Shown: positions 45,760-55,206, counted from the first letter of the stretch. The stretch is 64,000 nt of DNA from Algoriphagus sp. A40 (GCF_002002735.1 NZ_MUNY01000033.1:28836-92835), one strand, 5' to 3'. Translations and numbers: made by a program. The notes: generated by a model not told the origin, from the letters alone.

Positions 45760-48700
45760 TTAATACGAATAACTCACTTGCGAGCCTCGATCCGGGTCAA
45801 GTTCGATTTGGACATAGACTCCAACTTCCTGCTGGAGTTCTTCCACGTGGCTGATGATGCCGACCACGCGGTTTTCGTGCCGAAGTGCCTTGAGTGTTTC
45901 AAAAACCACTCGGAGCGAATTGCGGTCCAAGGCACCGAAGCCTTCATCGAGGAAGAAAAAACTTTGATCAGCCTGATTGAGGGCTTTTACTTTTTCTGCC
46001 AAAGCCAGTGCCAGGCAAAGGGATGCCTGGAAAGTCTGTCCTCCGGATAGTGTTTTGAGAAGCCGCTTTTTCCCGCCGTTCAGATAATCCATTACCCAAA
46101 AGGTGTTGTCCTCGTCAATTTCCAGACTCAGGCTGTTTTTGGTGAGCTTCATAAATCGCAAATTGGCAGTATTGCAGAGCTCACGGAGGTAAATTGAACT
46201 GACGTATTTGACAAAACCTTTGCCTTGGAAAAGTCTGTCTAGCTCTCGGAGATTGCTTTCCCGGTATTCGGTTTTGGAAAACGCTTTGAGCAAAACAATT
46301 TTGTCGGCCAACTTTTGGGTAAAGGTTTTGATGTCTTCCTGAAGTAAAATCAGTGCTTCCTGGATTTCCAAAGCAGCGGTTTTGAAGATTTGGAGTTCGT
46401 CTCTGAGCCTTTGAAAATTATCCTCCGAGAAAGCCTCAACTCCAACCTCTGCCTTCAATTCCGCAATTCGGGAAAGCGTGTTGGAGAGTTTTTGGTCGAA
46501 TTGTCGGATTTCCAGATCGGCTTTTTCTGCATCGATGGAATGGTGGAAAATCCGGATTAAAGCTTCTTCATCGGTAAATCCGTACTCGATTTTGAGCTTT
46601 TCAAAATCAGCTCCGAACCCTGCTACATTTACTTCCAGCTCTCGCACCCTGTTTTGGAAATTTTCCAAATCAGACAGGTTTTTTATCTGTTCTGCCCGCT
46701 TTTCCTGAAGGTGTTTTTGCATGCCATTGAGCAGTTTCACTGCATCTTCTATGTCTTTGGTGACATTGGAGATCATGGTGCGGATCGCTTCGGTTTCTTT
46801 GGAAAAGAAAGGAAGGCAAAATGTTGGATCCTTGATTTCCTCTTTTTTGCTTCTGATCTGAGTAAGCCAAGTCTGATGAATCAGTTGCGCTTGTTGGAGT
46901 AATTTTTCCGCTTTTTCCATTGCTTCTCGGCCGAATTGCCAGCCTTTTCGTAGGCTTTGGATTTCTTTCAGGAGGTTTTCCCGGTATGTGCTGGACTCAC
47001 TTAGGATTTGAATTTGAGCATCCAGTTTGGTCAAATCCGCCACTTCCAAGTCGTTCAATCTGGCCGAAAGCGCATTCAGTTGAGTTTCGTAATTCTGGAT
47101 TTCTGTGACCTTTTCTTTGCCATTTCTTCGTTGGTTTTCCAGATGAATTCCCAGTTCATTTTGCTTCTGAATCAGCGAAAGGATTTGTTCCAAGTAGTCC
47201 TTTTCCTTTTGGATGGAAAGTTCTTTTTCGCGGATTTCCCGAAGGTCAGCTTCTGCCTTGATCGGATCCGGATGATGTGTTGATCCGCAAAAGGGACAGG
47301 GTTCGCCTGGAATCAACAGGTGTGCATGTGCATTCAAGCCTTGTTTTCTCAGCACCTTTTCCCGCTCCGATTCCAATTCGTGAATTCTCGCTTTTTGACT
47401 TTTCGCCCAAGTCTCCAGGTTTTTTTCATCCGCAGGTATTTTCCCAAGAATAGCTTCCAATTGGGCAGAAATGGACTTTTCTTCATTCAGAAACGCTGTT
47501 TGGATTCGTTTGAGGTCGCTGAGTTTTGTCTGCCAGAGGCTCAGATCGCGGGTAGCACTTTTGAGTTCGGAAAGCAAATTGGCATCGGGATTGGCAGATG
47601 TTTCCAGCTTTTCTTCCAATTCAGCAAGCTGTTTTTCCTGGGTTTTGAGACTTGATTTTTTCTCGTCGATTTCAGGTTGGAGCGTTTCCAGAGATTTGCT
47701 GGATTCCCGGAGTTTTTCTTCGAGTTCCTTGATTTCAATCACTTTTTTCAGATCCCGAATCTTGGCTTCCCTTGCGGAACGTTCCTCGTTTTTCTTGACC
47801 AGTTCTTTTGCCTCTTCCTCTAGATCTTCCACTTCTTTTCGGAAGGTGATTTTAAACCGCTCGCAGTTGGTGACACTGACGCGATTCTTCTCCAGGTCTT
47901 TTTTGGCATCGTTGAGTCTATCCCACACCGGCCGTAAATATGTTTTGGCGGTGATAAATTCCCTGTGAACTTGCCTTTTTACCTCGATTTCAGATTTCCG
48001 GTTTTCCAATTCCGTCAAGACCAGCTTTTGCTCCAGAAGTTGCAAGTAGGATTTTCTGATGAGTTCCATTTGTCGAAAATCCGATTCGGATTTTTTCAGC
48101 TTCTGATCGGCTTCTTCATTTTGATTTTTCAGTTCCGCGAATTGAGACTTTCTGTTATTCAGACCATCTTCGGAGATGTCTAAAAGTCCATTGAGCTGGG
48201 TTTCCAGACGGATTTTTTCCTCCCTGGCTATTTTGAGCAAACTGCTTGTTTTGAATGAAAGATCAAACCGCTCCAAGCCAAACAGCTGCTGCATCATCTC
48301 CGCCCTTGGTCCTGGTGTTAGGTCTATGAATTCCCGGAATTTCCCTTGAGGAATAATCACCGTTTGTTTGAAGTGCTCTTTTCGCATGCCGATCAACTGC
48401 TCCGCGTTTTGGTCGGTAGCTTCCCAAGTTCCATTTCTCCAGGTGTAAAAAGTATGCTCTCCGGTATCGATTTTCTCTCGGTCCTTTTTGTTCCGCTTGG
48501 CGGAATAGCGGGCGAGATAGGTCTGGGCGTTGTTTTTTCCGGCACGGAAAGTAAAATTGATCAGTAACTGGTCACTTTGCAGATTGACCATGCTGGAGCG
48601 CTCGCCTGTTGCGGCCAAACGTTCGGTACTGCCATAGAGCGCAAGAAGGATCCCCTCCAAAATAGAAGACTTGCCGCTGCCCACAGCTCCAAAAATCCCG

Positions 48701-48792
48701 AACAAGCCGGCTGCTGTCAGTTGGTCAAACTCCACGGTTTGTTTTTCCCGATAGGAGTAAAGTCCTTCGATTTCCAGTCGTACAGGGATCAT
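45760..48792 (-). CDS. sbcC: Exonuclease subunit SbcC
   Basis: 1010 aa Rad50-like ATPase that with SbcD cuts DNA hairpins and ends. Walker A is FGAVGSGKSSILEGILLALYG near residue 36. Two long coiled-coil arms (about 180-490 and 515-830) flank the zinc hook GEPCPFCGSTHH (CxxC, about residue 490). The ABC signature is LSGGQTFQASLCLALALAEK and Walker B is FFLDEGFGALD. It overlaps sbcD by 4 bases (ATGA). The length is normal. Confidence 0.96.
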   Translation of the reverse strand: MIPVRLEIEGLYSYREKQTVEFDQLTAAGLFGIFGAVGSGKSSILEGILLALYGSTERLAATGERSSMVNLQSDQLLINFTFRAGKNNAQTYLARYSAKRNKKDREKIDTGEHTFYTWRNGTWEATDQNAEQLIGMRKEHFKQTVIIPQGKFREFIDLTPGPRAEMMQQLFGLERFDLSFKTSSLLKIAREEKIRLETQLNGLLDISEDGLNNRKSQFAELKNQNEEADQKLKKSESDFRQMELIRKSYLQLLEQKLVLTELENRKSEIEVKRQVHREFITAKTYLRPVWDRLNDAKKDLEKNRVSVTNCERFKITFRKEVEDLEEEAKELVKKNEERSAREAKIRDLKKVIEIKELEEKLRESSKSLETLQPEIDEKKSSLKTQEKQLAELEEKLETSANPDANLLSELKSATRDLSLWQTKLSDLKRIQTAFLNEEKSISAQLEAILGKIPADEKNLETWAKSQKARIHELESEREKVLRKQGLNAHAHLLIPGEPCPFCGSTHHPDPIKAEADLREIREKELSIQKEKDYLEQILSLIQKQNELGIHLENQRRNGKEKVTEIQNYETQLNALSARLNDLEVADLTKLDAQIQILSESSTYRENLLKEIQSLRKGWQFGREAMEKAEKLLQQAQLIHQTWLTQIRSKKEEIKDPTFCLPFFSKETEAIRTMISNVTKDIEDAVKLLNGMQKHLQEKRAEQIKNLSDLENFQNRVRELEVNVAGFGADFEKLKIEYGFTDEEALIRIFHHSIDAEKADLEIRQFDQKLSNTLSRIAELKAEVGVEAFSEDNFQRLRDELQIFKTAALEIQEALILLQEDIKTFTQKLADKIVLLKAFSKTEYRESNLRELDRLFQGKGFVKYVSSIYLRELCNTANLRFMKLTKNSLSLEIDEDNTFWVMDYLNGGKKRLLKTLSGGQTFQASLCLALALAEKVKALNQADQSFFFLDEGFGALDRNSLRVVFETLKALRHENRVVGIISHVEELQQEVGVYVQIELDPDRGSQVSYSY

Positions 48793-50015
48793 GCGGGGTC
48801 GTTTTGGCTAATGATTTCTTTGAAAAGGATGAGGATTTCCGGGTTGGGCTCTTGCCCTTTTTCACTTTGGTAAAACATCCGAAACAGACTTTCGACGTCT
48901 TTGCTCAGGTCATCCACATGAAGCTGAAAAGATTCCTGACCAGCAGGATTTTTGATTTGGGGAATCAGGCTGACGATGCCATCGTGCGCCTTCATGATTG
49001 CTTTTCGGGTCGAAGCGTCGATTGATTCCTCGGTTTCGTAGGTGATTTCGACAAAGCAATAGGGATTATCTTCCAGCCATTGAAGGGTTTCGGGAAGGTT
49101 GTCAAATTTCTTGCGAATCAGCGGACGTCCCTGCTTCAGACCGATTGGACGGAAGAAGGCCGGTTTTCCGGGTTCAGCTTCGATGATGACCACTTTTTTT
49201 TCCTGTTCGGCTTCGCTGAATGAATATGCCAAAGGCGAGCTTGAATACACCACCGGGATAGTGTCATGACTGACTGCATGGTATCGGTGCAAATGTCCCA
49301 GAGCTGCGTATTGGATTTGATTTGGGATATTCTGGGTGAAAAGTGCCTGAGTCCCGCCCACATGGAGGATAGGGCGCTCAGATTCGGGTTCGGCTTCTGG
49401 TTTTTCACCTTCCCTGGTAAAGAAGAAGTGTCCGGCAAAGAGATTAACGCCGGTTTCATCGCAATATTTATTTGCGATTTGTTTCCATTTGTTTGCCAAA
49501 ATAGAACGGAATTCCGCTTCCCTATTTTCCTCGCCCAGATAGGTGCGCAAACTGACCTCATTGGCATAGGGAGCGAGAAGAATCCGTGTCGGGAAATTGA
49601 ATTTCGGCAATTTCAGTTCAAGAAAACCACTTTCTGACTGGGTGATTTCCGTCCCAGAGTCCAGTTTCCCAATAGGAATCACCGTGTCAAAACGGCTGTA
49701 AAAGAGGATCCCCAGTTCCCGTGCAAGTGGATCTGGTGCCTCGACAAACTGTGTGCTGTCGTGATTACCCGAGATGGCAACAATAGGACGGGTACCGTTT
49801 TTGGATAATCTGCGGAGGGTTTTATAGAGGAGCTCGACCGCTTCGTGGGTTGGATTGAAGGTGTCGAAAATGTCTCCTGCAAGAAGTATGAGGTCGACAT
49901 CTTGCTGATCGGCGATCTGGCAGATTTCGTCCAATACGAGCTTTTGCTCCTCGAGGCGGGAATATTCCTGAAGGCGCTTTCCGAGATGCCAGTCTGCAGT
50001 ATGGAGGATTTTCAT
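48789..50015 (-). CDS. sbcD: Exonuclease subunit SbcD
   Basis: 408 aa Mre11-like metallophosphoesterase that forms the nuclease of the SbcCD complex. Metal-binding motifs in order: ILHTADWHLGK, LLAGDIFDTF, ISGNHDST, LFAGHFFF and ALGHLHRYH. The start is ATG at 50015 on the minus strand; an in-frame TTG three codons upstream is not needed. Four tandem GTCAACA-type heptamers lie just upstream of this start. Confidence 0.96.
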   Translation of the reverse strand: MKILHTADWHLGKRLQEYSRLEEQKLVLDEICQIADQQDVDLILLAGDIFDTFNPTHEAVELLYKTLRRLSKNGTRPIVAISGNHDSTQFVEAPDPLARELGILFYSRFDTVIPIGKLDSGTEITQSESGFLELKLPKFNFPTRILLAPYANEVSLRTYLGEENREAEFRSILANKWKQIANKYCDETGVNLFAGHFFFTREGEKPEAEPESERPILHVGGTQALFTQNIPNQIQYAALGHLHRYHAVSHDTIPVVYSSSPLAYSFSEAEQEKKVVIIEAEPGKPAFFRPIGLKQGRPLIRKKFDNLPETLQWLEDNPYCFVEITYETEESIDASTRKAIMKAHDGIVSLIPQIKNPAGQESFQLHVDDLSKDVESLFRMFYQSEKGQEPNPEILILFKEIISQNDPA

Positions 50016-50019
50016 TTTT

Positions 50020-50047
50020 GTCAACAGTCAACAGTCAGCAGTCCACA
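50020..50047. repeat. Tandem heptamer array upstream of sbcD
   Basis: Four units in a row: GTCAACA, GTCAACA, GTCAGCA, GTCCACA. The same heptamer family makes up the array at 60985-61042. Confidence 0.8.
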
Positions 50048-50199
50048 GCAGCGGGAAATAAGTTTGAGGTCTTCAAAAAAATTCAGGCTGTAGGATTGAC
50101 TAAACATTATTCACTAAGATAAGCCAAGGCAAAGCTTCCTCCAAGAGAAGATTGGTGGCTTGTCAGGAATTGGCATTTTTATTGAAAAGCAGGGAGGAT

Positions 50200-50730
50200 A
50201 TGCTAGATTCGGAAATGGTGAGAAAAGTAATCCTGCTTATTTGCCTGATGGTGATTGGTTTTTCGGCTGCCGCACAGGTGGATTCTTTGCTCATTCAAGA
50301 GGGGACGGCGAGTTTTTACGGTAAGAAATTTCATGGTCGCCGGACTGCCAGTGGGGAGATATTTCATTTGGACAGTATGACTGCGGCACACAAGAGCTTA
50401 CCCTTAGATACCTGGGTGCGAGTAATCAACAAAAAGAATAAACTAGAAGTAGTAGTCCGGATCAATGATCGACTTCCGTCTTATTCCAAGCGACAGATTG
50501 ATGTCTCCCGAGCGGCTGCAGAACGGATCGAGATGGTCCGTGATGGACTTGCAAACGTACGGATCGAAGCAGTGGATCTCGACCAACTCGAAAAACTGGT
50601 TGAATATTTTGCGGATAAAGAGCATCCCGGATTGAGAATCAGGCCTTATTACCAAGGGGTTGTGGTAAATTCTAGGGAGTTGGATCTGAGTTTATTAAAA
50701 TTTGATTCTAAAAAATTAGAAAATTTTTGA
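50200..50730 (+). CDS. RlpA-like double-psi beta-barrel protein
   Basis: 176 aa from ATG 50200, preceded by AGGGAGGAT, one of the few Shine-Dalgarno-like sequences in this window; a second ATG lies at 50215. A signal peptide (LLICLMVIGFSAAAQ) is followed by a DPBB fold with GTASFYGKKFHGRRTASGE and VVRINDRLPSYSKRQIDVS, the RlpA pattern including the conserved NDRG-like turn and Asp. RlpA proteins cleave denuded peptidoglycan at septa in some species. No SPOR domain is present, so it is a minimal form. Confidence 0.88.
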   Translation: MLDSEMVRKVILLICLMVIGFSAAAQVDSLLIQEGTASFYGKKFHGRRTASGEIFHLDSMTAAHKSLPLDTWVRVINKKNKLEVVVRINDRLPSYSKRQIDVSRAAAERIEMVRDGLANVRIEAVDLDQLEKLVEYFADKEHPGLRIRPYYQGVVVNSRELDLSLLKFDSKKLENF

Positions 50731-50872
50731 TCTGGCAATCAATAAGATTTAAGAGGAATTAGTAATACCAAGAACTACCCTTACATTTTTCAATAGATGG
50801 GGCCAGTATGCTCTACAGAAAATCTAGGTAAGCACCGAAACCTGGATTTATAAGGGAAATTAGTAAACTCAG

Positions 50873-50912
50873 CTAAAAAAAAATCCCGAACATTTCGATT
50901 TTGTCCGGGATG
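50873..50912 (-). terminator. Rho-independent terminator of the Gfo/Idh/MocA gene
   Basis: On the minus strand ATCCCGGAC pairs with the GTTCGGGAT arm (one bulge), followed by a run of nine T. It begins 27 bases after the stop of the gene at 50939. Confidence 0.85.
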
Positions 50913-50938
50913 TTAAATCTCAAAATTCATACCTCAAA

Positions 50939-52306
50939 TCAAACCTTATCTGGATCCGGATGCACATAAGGTGATCGGTAGGGTCTTTTCAGGAGAGCGG
51001 TGGCCTCGGGATCGTTGAGGACGGTTCTCGTCTTGGGATCGTATTTCAATGTTCGGCCACCCAGATCCATCGAGATATTGGCCAGGATACAGGCAGCGGT
51101 AGAAATATGGCCTTCTTCAATATCTGCCACAGGAAGAGAATTTGTCTCGATCGATGACAGCCAATTCTTCATGTGAAATCGGGTCGCCGGAGCAGCATTC
51201 AGTTCGATATCGGGTTCATTCACATCTTCGGGGTATTTCTCCCGCTCGAAAAGACATTCGAAATGGATTGGTTTTTCGTCTTTGCTGAGCGGGGTATAAT
51301 CTGCTTGCATGGTACTTCCCGCTAGCATTCCCTTGTCTCCGAAAATCTTAAATGCCCAAGGATAGGTCGCGTCATCGGGATTGCCCCAGGTTCGGTGCTG
51401 CCAAACGACATTCAGTTCCGGGTATTCGAAGATGGCGGACTGGGTGTCTGAGATATTCGATTTCCCTTCTTTTTGCACATAGATTCCACCAGTAGAGGTG
51501 ATTTGAGTTGGCCAGCCGAGCTTCAGCATCCAGCGCACAGTATCCAGCATGTGTACGCACATATCGCCAGTGATTCCATTTCCGTATTCGATGAAAGTTC
51601 TCCACCAGCGCTTGTGAGGGATGCCGTCGTAAGGTCGCAGCGGAGCTGGACCGGTCCAAAGCTCATAATTGAAAAAATCAGGGACTTGCTCCACTGGAGG
51701 ATTTCCGTTGGCACGCATGTGATAATAGCAGCAAACTTCCACATGGGAAATTTTACCCAACTTTCCGGCATCGATGATTTGTTCTTTGGCATCGATCAAA
51801 TGCGGAGTGCTTTTTCGCTGGGTTCCAACCTGGACCTTCTTATTGTACTTTCGCGCAGCGGCCACCATCGCCTCTCCCTCGATCACGTCCACCGAAATCG
51901 GCTTTTGGACGTAGACATGCGCTCCGGCTTTGAGCGCATCGATACACTGAAGAGCATGCCAATGATCCGGAGATCCAATCAGCACAAATTCCGGCTTTTC
52001 TTTAGCCAGCAGTTCCTTGTAGTCTTCGTAAAGAGCGGGGATTTTTCCTGACTTTTGACGGGTGGCCACCATTTCTCCGGCGGCTTTGAGCATGTTTTTG
52101 TCCGGATCGCAAAGTCCGACAACTTCAACGTCAGCCACTTGGATCAGGCGAAACAGGTCGGATTTGCCATACCAACCTGCACCTATCAGTGCGACTTGGA
52201 GTGGGCCTTCCCGGTCTTTGAAATCCATGCCTAAAAGGCCAAAACTTGCCAGTGTGGCCAAGGCAGAGGAGCCTTTCAAAAAATCTCTTCTGTTGAGTGT
52301 ATTCAT
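50939..52306 (-). CDS. Tat-exported Gfo/Idh/MocA family oxidoreductase, copy A
   Basis: 455 aa from ATG 52306. The signal NTLNRRDFLKGSSALATLAS is twin-arginine type, so the folded protein with bound cofactor is exported. The Rossmann domain (about 38-165) starts LQVALIGAGWYGKSDLFRL; the usual EKP cofactor/catalytic motif reads VQKPIS here. The C-terminal domain has YHMRANGNPPVEQ and GNGITGDMCVHMLDT, giving the H-x-x-D-type substrate residues. Close paralogue of the gene at 52451-53812. Probably oxidises a sugar or glycoside. Confidence 0.9.
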   Translation of the reverse strand: MNTLNRRDFLKGSSALATLASFGLLGMDFKDREGPLQVALIGAGWYGKSDLFRLIQVADVEVVGLCDPDKNMLKAAGEMVATRQKSGKIPALYEDYKELLAKEKPEFVLIGSPDHWHALQCIDALKAGAHVYVQKPISVDVIEGEAMVAAARKYNKKVQVGTQRKSTPHLIDAKEQIIDAGKLGKISHVEVCCYYHMRANGNPPVEQVPDFFNYELWTGPAPLRPYDGIPHKRWWRTFIEYGNGITGDMCVHMLDTVRWMLKLGWPTQITSTGGIYVQKEGKSNISDTQSAIFEYPELNVVWQHRTWGNPDDATYPWAFKIFGDKGMLAGSTMQADYTPLSKDEKPIHFECLFEREKYPEDVNEPDIELNAAPATRFHMKNWLSSIETNSLPVADIEEGHISTAACILANISMDLGGRTLKYDPKTRTVLNDPEATALLKRPYRSPYVHPDPDKV

Positions 52307-52431
52307 TGATTTAGGGTTTGAGGTTAATTGGTCTCTTAAGATACAAAAACACAAACCCTTAGCAATAGGAATTGGATAAGTGGCGAAGTGGTTGGCTACG
52401 GAGTTTCAAATTTCAAATTTCTAATTCTTGT

Positions 52432-52449
52432 GCTGAGCGTAGTCGAAGC
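52432..52449 (-). repeat. Short dispersed repeat at the copy B 3' end
   Basis: GCTGAGCGTAGTCGAAGC (minus strand GCTTCGACTACGCTCAGC) ends 1 base from the stop codon of the minus-strand gene at 52451. This CTTCGACTACGCTCAG sequence is a form often seen in Bacteroidetes genomes as a dispersed unit. Confidence 0.65.
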
Positions 52450-52450
52450 A

Positions 52451-53812
52451 TCAAATTTGATCCGGCTCTGGATGCACATAACCATCCCGGTACGGTCTTC
52501 TCAAAAGTGCTGTGGCTTCTTCGTCACCGATCACGATCCTAGTTTTGGGATCATAGCGCAGGGCTCTGCCTCCCAAGTCCATGGACATGTTTGCCAAGAT
52601 GCAGGCAACTGTGGAAATGTGTCCCTGAAGCACATCTGCCACCGGCAACGAATTGGTATCAATGGCCTGAAGCCAGTCTTTCATCTGGGCTCTCGTGGCT
52701 GGTGCTGCATGGATTTCGATGTCTTTTTCGGTGACATCTTCGGGATATTGCTCTTTTTCCAGCAGCACGTCGTAATGAATCGGCTCCTCTTTTCCGACCG
52801 GGTAAAAATCTGCCCGCATGGGGCTTCCAGCCAGCATCCCTTTTTCTCCATAAATCTTAAAAGCCCAGGGATAATCCTTGTCCACCGGGTTGCCCCAGGT
52901 GCGGTGCTGCCAGATCACATTGAGCTCGTTGAATTCAAAGATGGCGGTCTGGGTATCGGAAATGTTTGAGATGGAGGCTTTGTCCACGTAGATCCCGCCG
53001 GAGGAAGTGACCTGCACTGGCCAGCCCAAATCCAGCATCCAGCGCACAGCATCGAGCATATGCACGCACATGTCACCGACGATGCCATTGCCGTATTCCA
53101 TAAATGCCCTCCAGCCGCGGTGCAAAATCCCACGATAAGGCAGCATCGGAGCCGGGCCAGCCCATAGCTCATAGTTCAGATTTTCCGGCACAGGCATGAC
53201 CTCAGGATGATTTCTGTTTCGCATGTGGTAGTAGCAGCAAACCTCCGCATGGGAGATTTTGCCGAGCTTTCCAGAGTCGATGATTTCTTGTTTTGCTTTG
53301 ACCAAATGCGGTGTACTGCGTCGCTGCGTGCCGATCTGAACCTTGCGGTCGTATTTTCTGGCAGCAGCCAAAATCGCCTCGCCTTCGATCACATCTACGG
53401 AAATCGGTTTTTGCAGATACACGTGCGCGCCACTTTTCACAGCATCAATCGCCATCAGTGCATGCCAATGGTCGGGTGAGCCTATCAGGACGTATTCCGG
53501 TTTTTCCTTAGCTAAAAGCTCTTTGTAATCTTCATAAAGCACAGGCACTTTTCCTGATTTCTGGCGTGAGGCGACGAGATTTCCTGCATCTGCCAATTGC
53601 TTGCTATCCACATCACAGAGTCCCACGACTTCCACATCAGCCACCTGAATCAATCGAAAAAGGTCGGACTTGCCGTACCAGCCCGTGCCGATTAAAGCCA
53701 CTTTAAGCGGGCCTTCTCTGTCTTTGAAATCCATACCCAGCAAGCCGAAACTTGCCAGGGACATCAGGGCTGCGCTTCCTTTTAAAAATTCTCTTCTGTT
53801 TAGGGGATTCAT
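52451..53812 (-). CDS. Tat-exported Gfo/Idh/MocA family oxidoreductase, copy B
   Basis: 453 aa from ATG 53812. It is a tandem duplicate of copy A: the leader NPLNRREFLKGSAALMSLAS and the mature start GMDFKDREGPLKVALIGTGW are nearly the same, and the VQ/LQKPISVDVIEGEA region and GDMCVHMLDAVRWML block are shared. It lies 144 bases upstream of copy A on the same strand, so they may be one transcript. The conserved QKP in place of EKP in both copies suggests a family trait. Confidence 0.9.
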   Translation of the reverse strand: MNPLNRREFLKGSAALMSLASFGLLGMDFKDREGPLKVALIGTGWYGKSDLFRLIQVADVEVVGLCDVDSKQLADAGNLVASRQKSGKVPVLYEDYKELLAKEKPEYVLIGSPDHWHALMAIDAVKSGAHVYLQKPISVDVIEGEAILAAARKYDRKVQIGTQRRSTPHLVKAKQEIIDSGKLGKISHAEVCCYYHMRNRNHPEVMPVPENLNYELWAGPAPMLPYRGILHRGWRAFMEYGNGIVGDMCVHMLDAVRWMLDLGWPVQVTSSGGIYVDKASISNISDTQTAIFEFNELNVIWQHRTWGNPVDKDYPWAFKIYGEKGMLAGSPMRADFYPVGKEEPIHYDVLLEKEQYPEDVTEKDIEIHAAPATRAQMKDWLQAIDTNSLPVADVLQGHISTVACILANMSMDLGGRALRYDPKTRIVIGDEEATALLRRPYRDGYVHPEPDQI

Positions 53813-53919
53813 CAATTTTTTGGGTTTGAGAGGACTAGCGCATTAAATTACAAAAAGCTCGGGCTTTGCCAAGGGATTTTACCCTGAGGGCTTGTCCTAC
53901 AAACAACTGGTTTGAAATC

Positions 53920-54381
53920 TCACTTTGAAATCCAGTTCAATTGCCGACCCTCTTGCAGCGCTTGCGTGTCCTTGGCTGTCCCTACCGCGATGCCAATGCC
54001 CATCCCTATAGGAAGGCCTAGTCCCATAAACGCCATGTTCCCCAGCGATGCTCCAAAGGCCACACCCAAGGGGATACCAAACGCAGCCATCCCAATCGCA
54101 AGCCATTGGCCTTGATAGTGGTTTTTCGCCACGATTTGGAGATCGTTTTCCAAAAGTTTTAAAATGCCGACTTGAACTGACGTGAGATGCTTGAGGAGTT
54201 CTGGGTCTGGGCTGGAAAAGTCGTTTACGCCCGCGACCATCTCGTTGATCTTTTGCTCGTGTCCGGGTGTGATTGATTTTTGCCCGATGGCGATAAGGAG
54301 CGAACTCAAGTTGTGCGCTGCTTTGGCAAGCTTGGGATTGACTTCGAAAGAAGGGCGAAAGGTTTGTGGCGTGAAAGGCAT
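53920..54381 (-). CDS. Hypothetical protein with glycine-rich membrane hairpin
   Basis: 153 aa. The first about 95 residues are helical and soluble-looking (KAAHNLSSLLIAIGQKSI, HEQKINEMVAGVND). The C-terminal 60 contain LAIGMAAFGIPLGVAFGAS and GNMAFMGLGLPIGMGIGIAVGTA, two glycine-zipper-like hydrophobic segments that may insert in a membrane. No family recognised. A competing longer frame (53897-54406) on the same strand lacks such features. Neighbour of the nucleotidyltransferase pair. Confidence 0.6.
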   Translation of the reverse strand: MPFTPQTFRPSFEVNPKLAKAAHNLSSLLIAIGQKSITPGHEQKINEMVAGVNDFSSPDPELLKHLTSVQVGILKLLENDLQIVAKNHYQGQWLAIGMAAFGIPLGVAFGASLGNMAFMGLGLPIGMGIGIAVGTAKDTQALQEGRQLNWISK

Positions 54382-54430
54382 GGATGAAGATAAAAAATGG
54401 TGTCACCTGATAAAAGGAAATGATATAATT

Positions 54431-54880
54431 TCAAATGTTTTCCAAGTCATCTTGATCCTTTGGTCGATTGGATGCTTTTTTCGCTGTAATTAAATCGTTC
54501 TTGTGGATTGTTCGTATGGAAAGTCCTTGCTCTGCAAACACTCTTGTCTTCACAAAAGCTTCATCAAAATCCAGCCCCTTTACAGCAGTCATGATGTCAA
54601 TAGCAACTGGAGATCTACCGAAGGTGAAAACATCCCATTCCTGATGGTATAAAAAGTTTTCTTCCGTCATGTCAAAAACAGGCATTCCAAACTGCGAGAA
54701 AGCTTTACAAAGCTTTTGGTAGTTCTCCTTGGTTTTTTTTACCCAAATATCAAGATCCCCGGTTGTGCGGGAATATCCATAAAGTATTACAGAGAACCCG
54801 CCGACCAAAATATAGTCAACCTTGTGCTGGTTTAGGGTGCCAATGAATTCTCTAAAATCTTCATCAAAAACATTCCCCAT
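54431..54880 (-). CDS. Nucleotidyltransferase-fold protein
   Basis: 149 aa. The pol-beta-like signature is visible: VDYILVGGFSVILYGY, then GDLDIWVKK, giving GG-x(n)-DxD, with the third acid probably in AIDIMTAVKG (Asp). The size and single-domain form match minimal NTases such as those in toxin-antitoxin modules (MenT/AbiEii relatives). Its ATG overlaps the stop of the small gene upstream (TAATG), so the two are translated together. Confidence 0.8.
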   Translation of the reverse strand: MGNVFDEDFREFIGTLNQHKVDYILVGGFSVILYGYSRTTGDLDIWVKKTKENYQKLCKAFSQFGMPVFDMTEENFLYHQEWDVFTFGRSPVAIDIMTAVKGLDFDEAFVKTRVFAEQGLSIRTIHKNDLITAKKASNRPKDQDDLENI

Positions 54881-55095
54881 TAACCCCGAGATTTTGCGCT
54901 AAACGTAGTTTTATCCATTCTAGGTGGATTGTCGATATCATATCCATACGCTTTGCTATTGAGGTAGCGATGAATCTTGAGTCGTTCCTGCCAAGTAAGT
55001 TTCTGGTGTTCCTTTCCGTAATTGACCTGTTCGGAGGCACTTCTTGCTTGGAAGGCTGATCGATCCAGCTTGTATTTTTTAGGAGAGTCGTTCAT
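54880..55095 (-). CDS. Small hypothetical protein coupled to the nucleotidyltransferase
   Basis: 71 aa from the ATG at 55095 (MNDSPKKYKLDRSAF); an upstream in-frame start adds three residues. It is basic and helical (HQKLTWQERLKIHRYLNSKAY) and has no recognised domain. The stop overlaps the NTase start by one base. The arrangement of a small basic protein before an NTase is compatible with an antitoxin or helper gene, but this is inference. Confidence 0.7.
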   Translation of the reverse strand: MNDSPKKYKLDRSAFQARSASEQVNYGKEHQKLTWQERLKIHRYLNSKAYGYDIDNPPRMDKTTFSAKSRG

Positions 55096-55206
55096 GAAGA
55101 TCAAGTTAGGGATTTAGACTTGGAAAAAGTAAATCCGAGGTTCCAAGTACAATATCCAAAATTGTGCTGGAACGAGTTGCCGAGGTTGTCAAAGCACGTC
55201 GATTGC

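Noticed and set aside
53897..54406. 169-aa frame on the minus strand overlapping the hypothetical gene at 53920
   Set aside because: It has a basic, low-complexity composition with no helix or membrane pattern, whereas the 153-aa frame has a coherent hydrophobic C-terminus.
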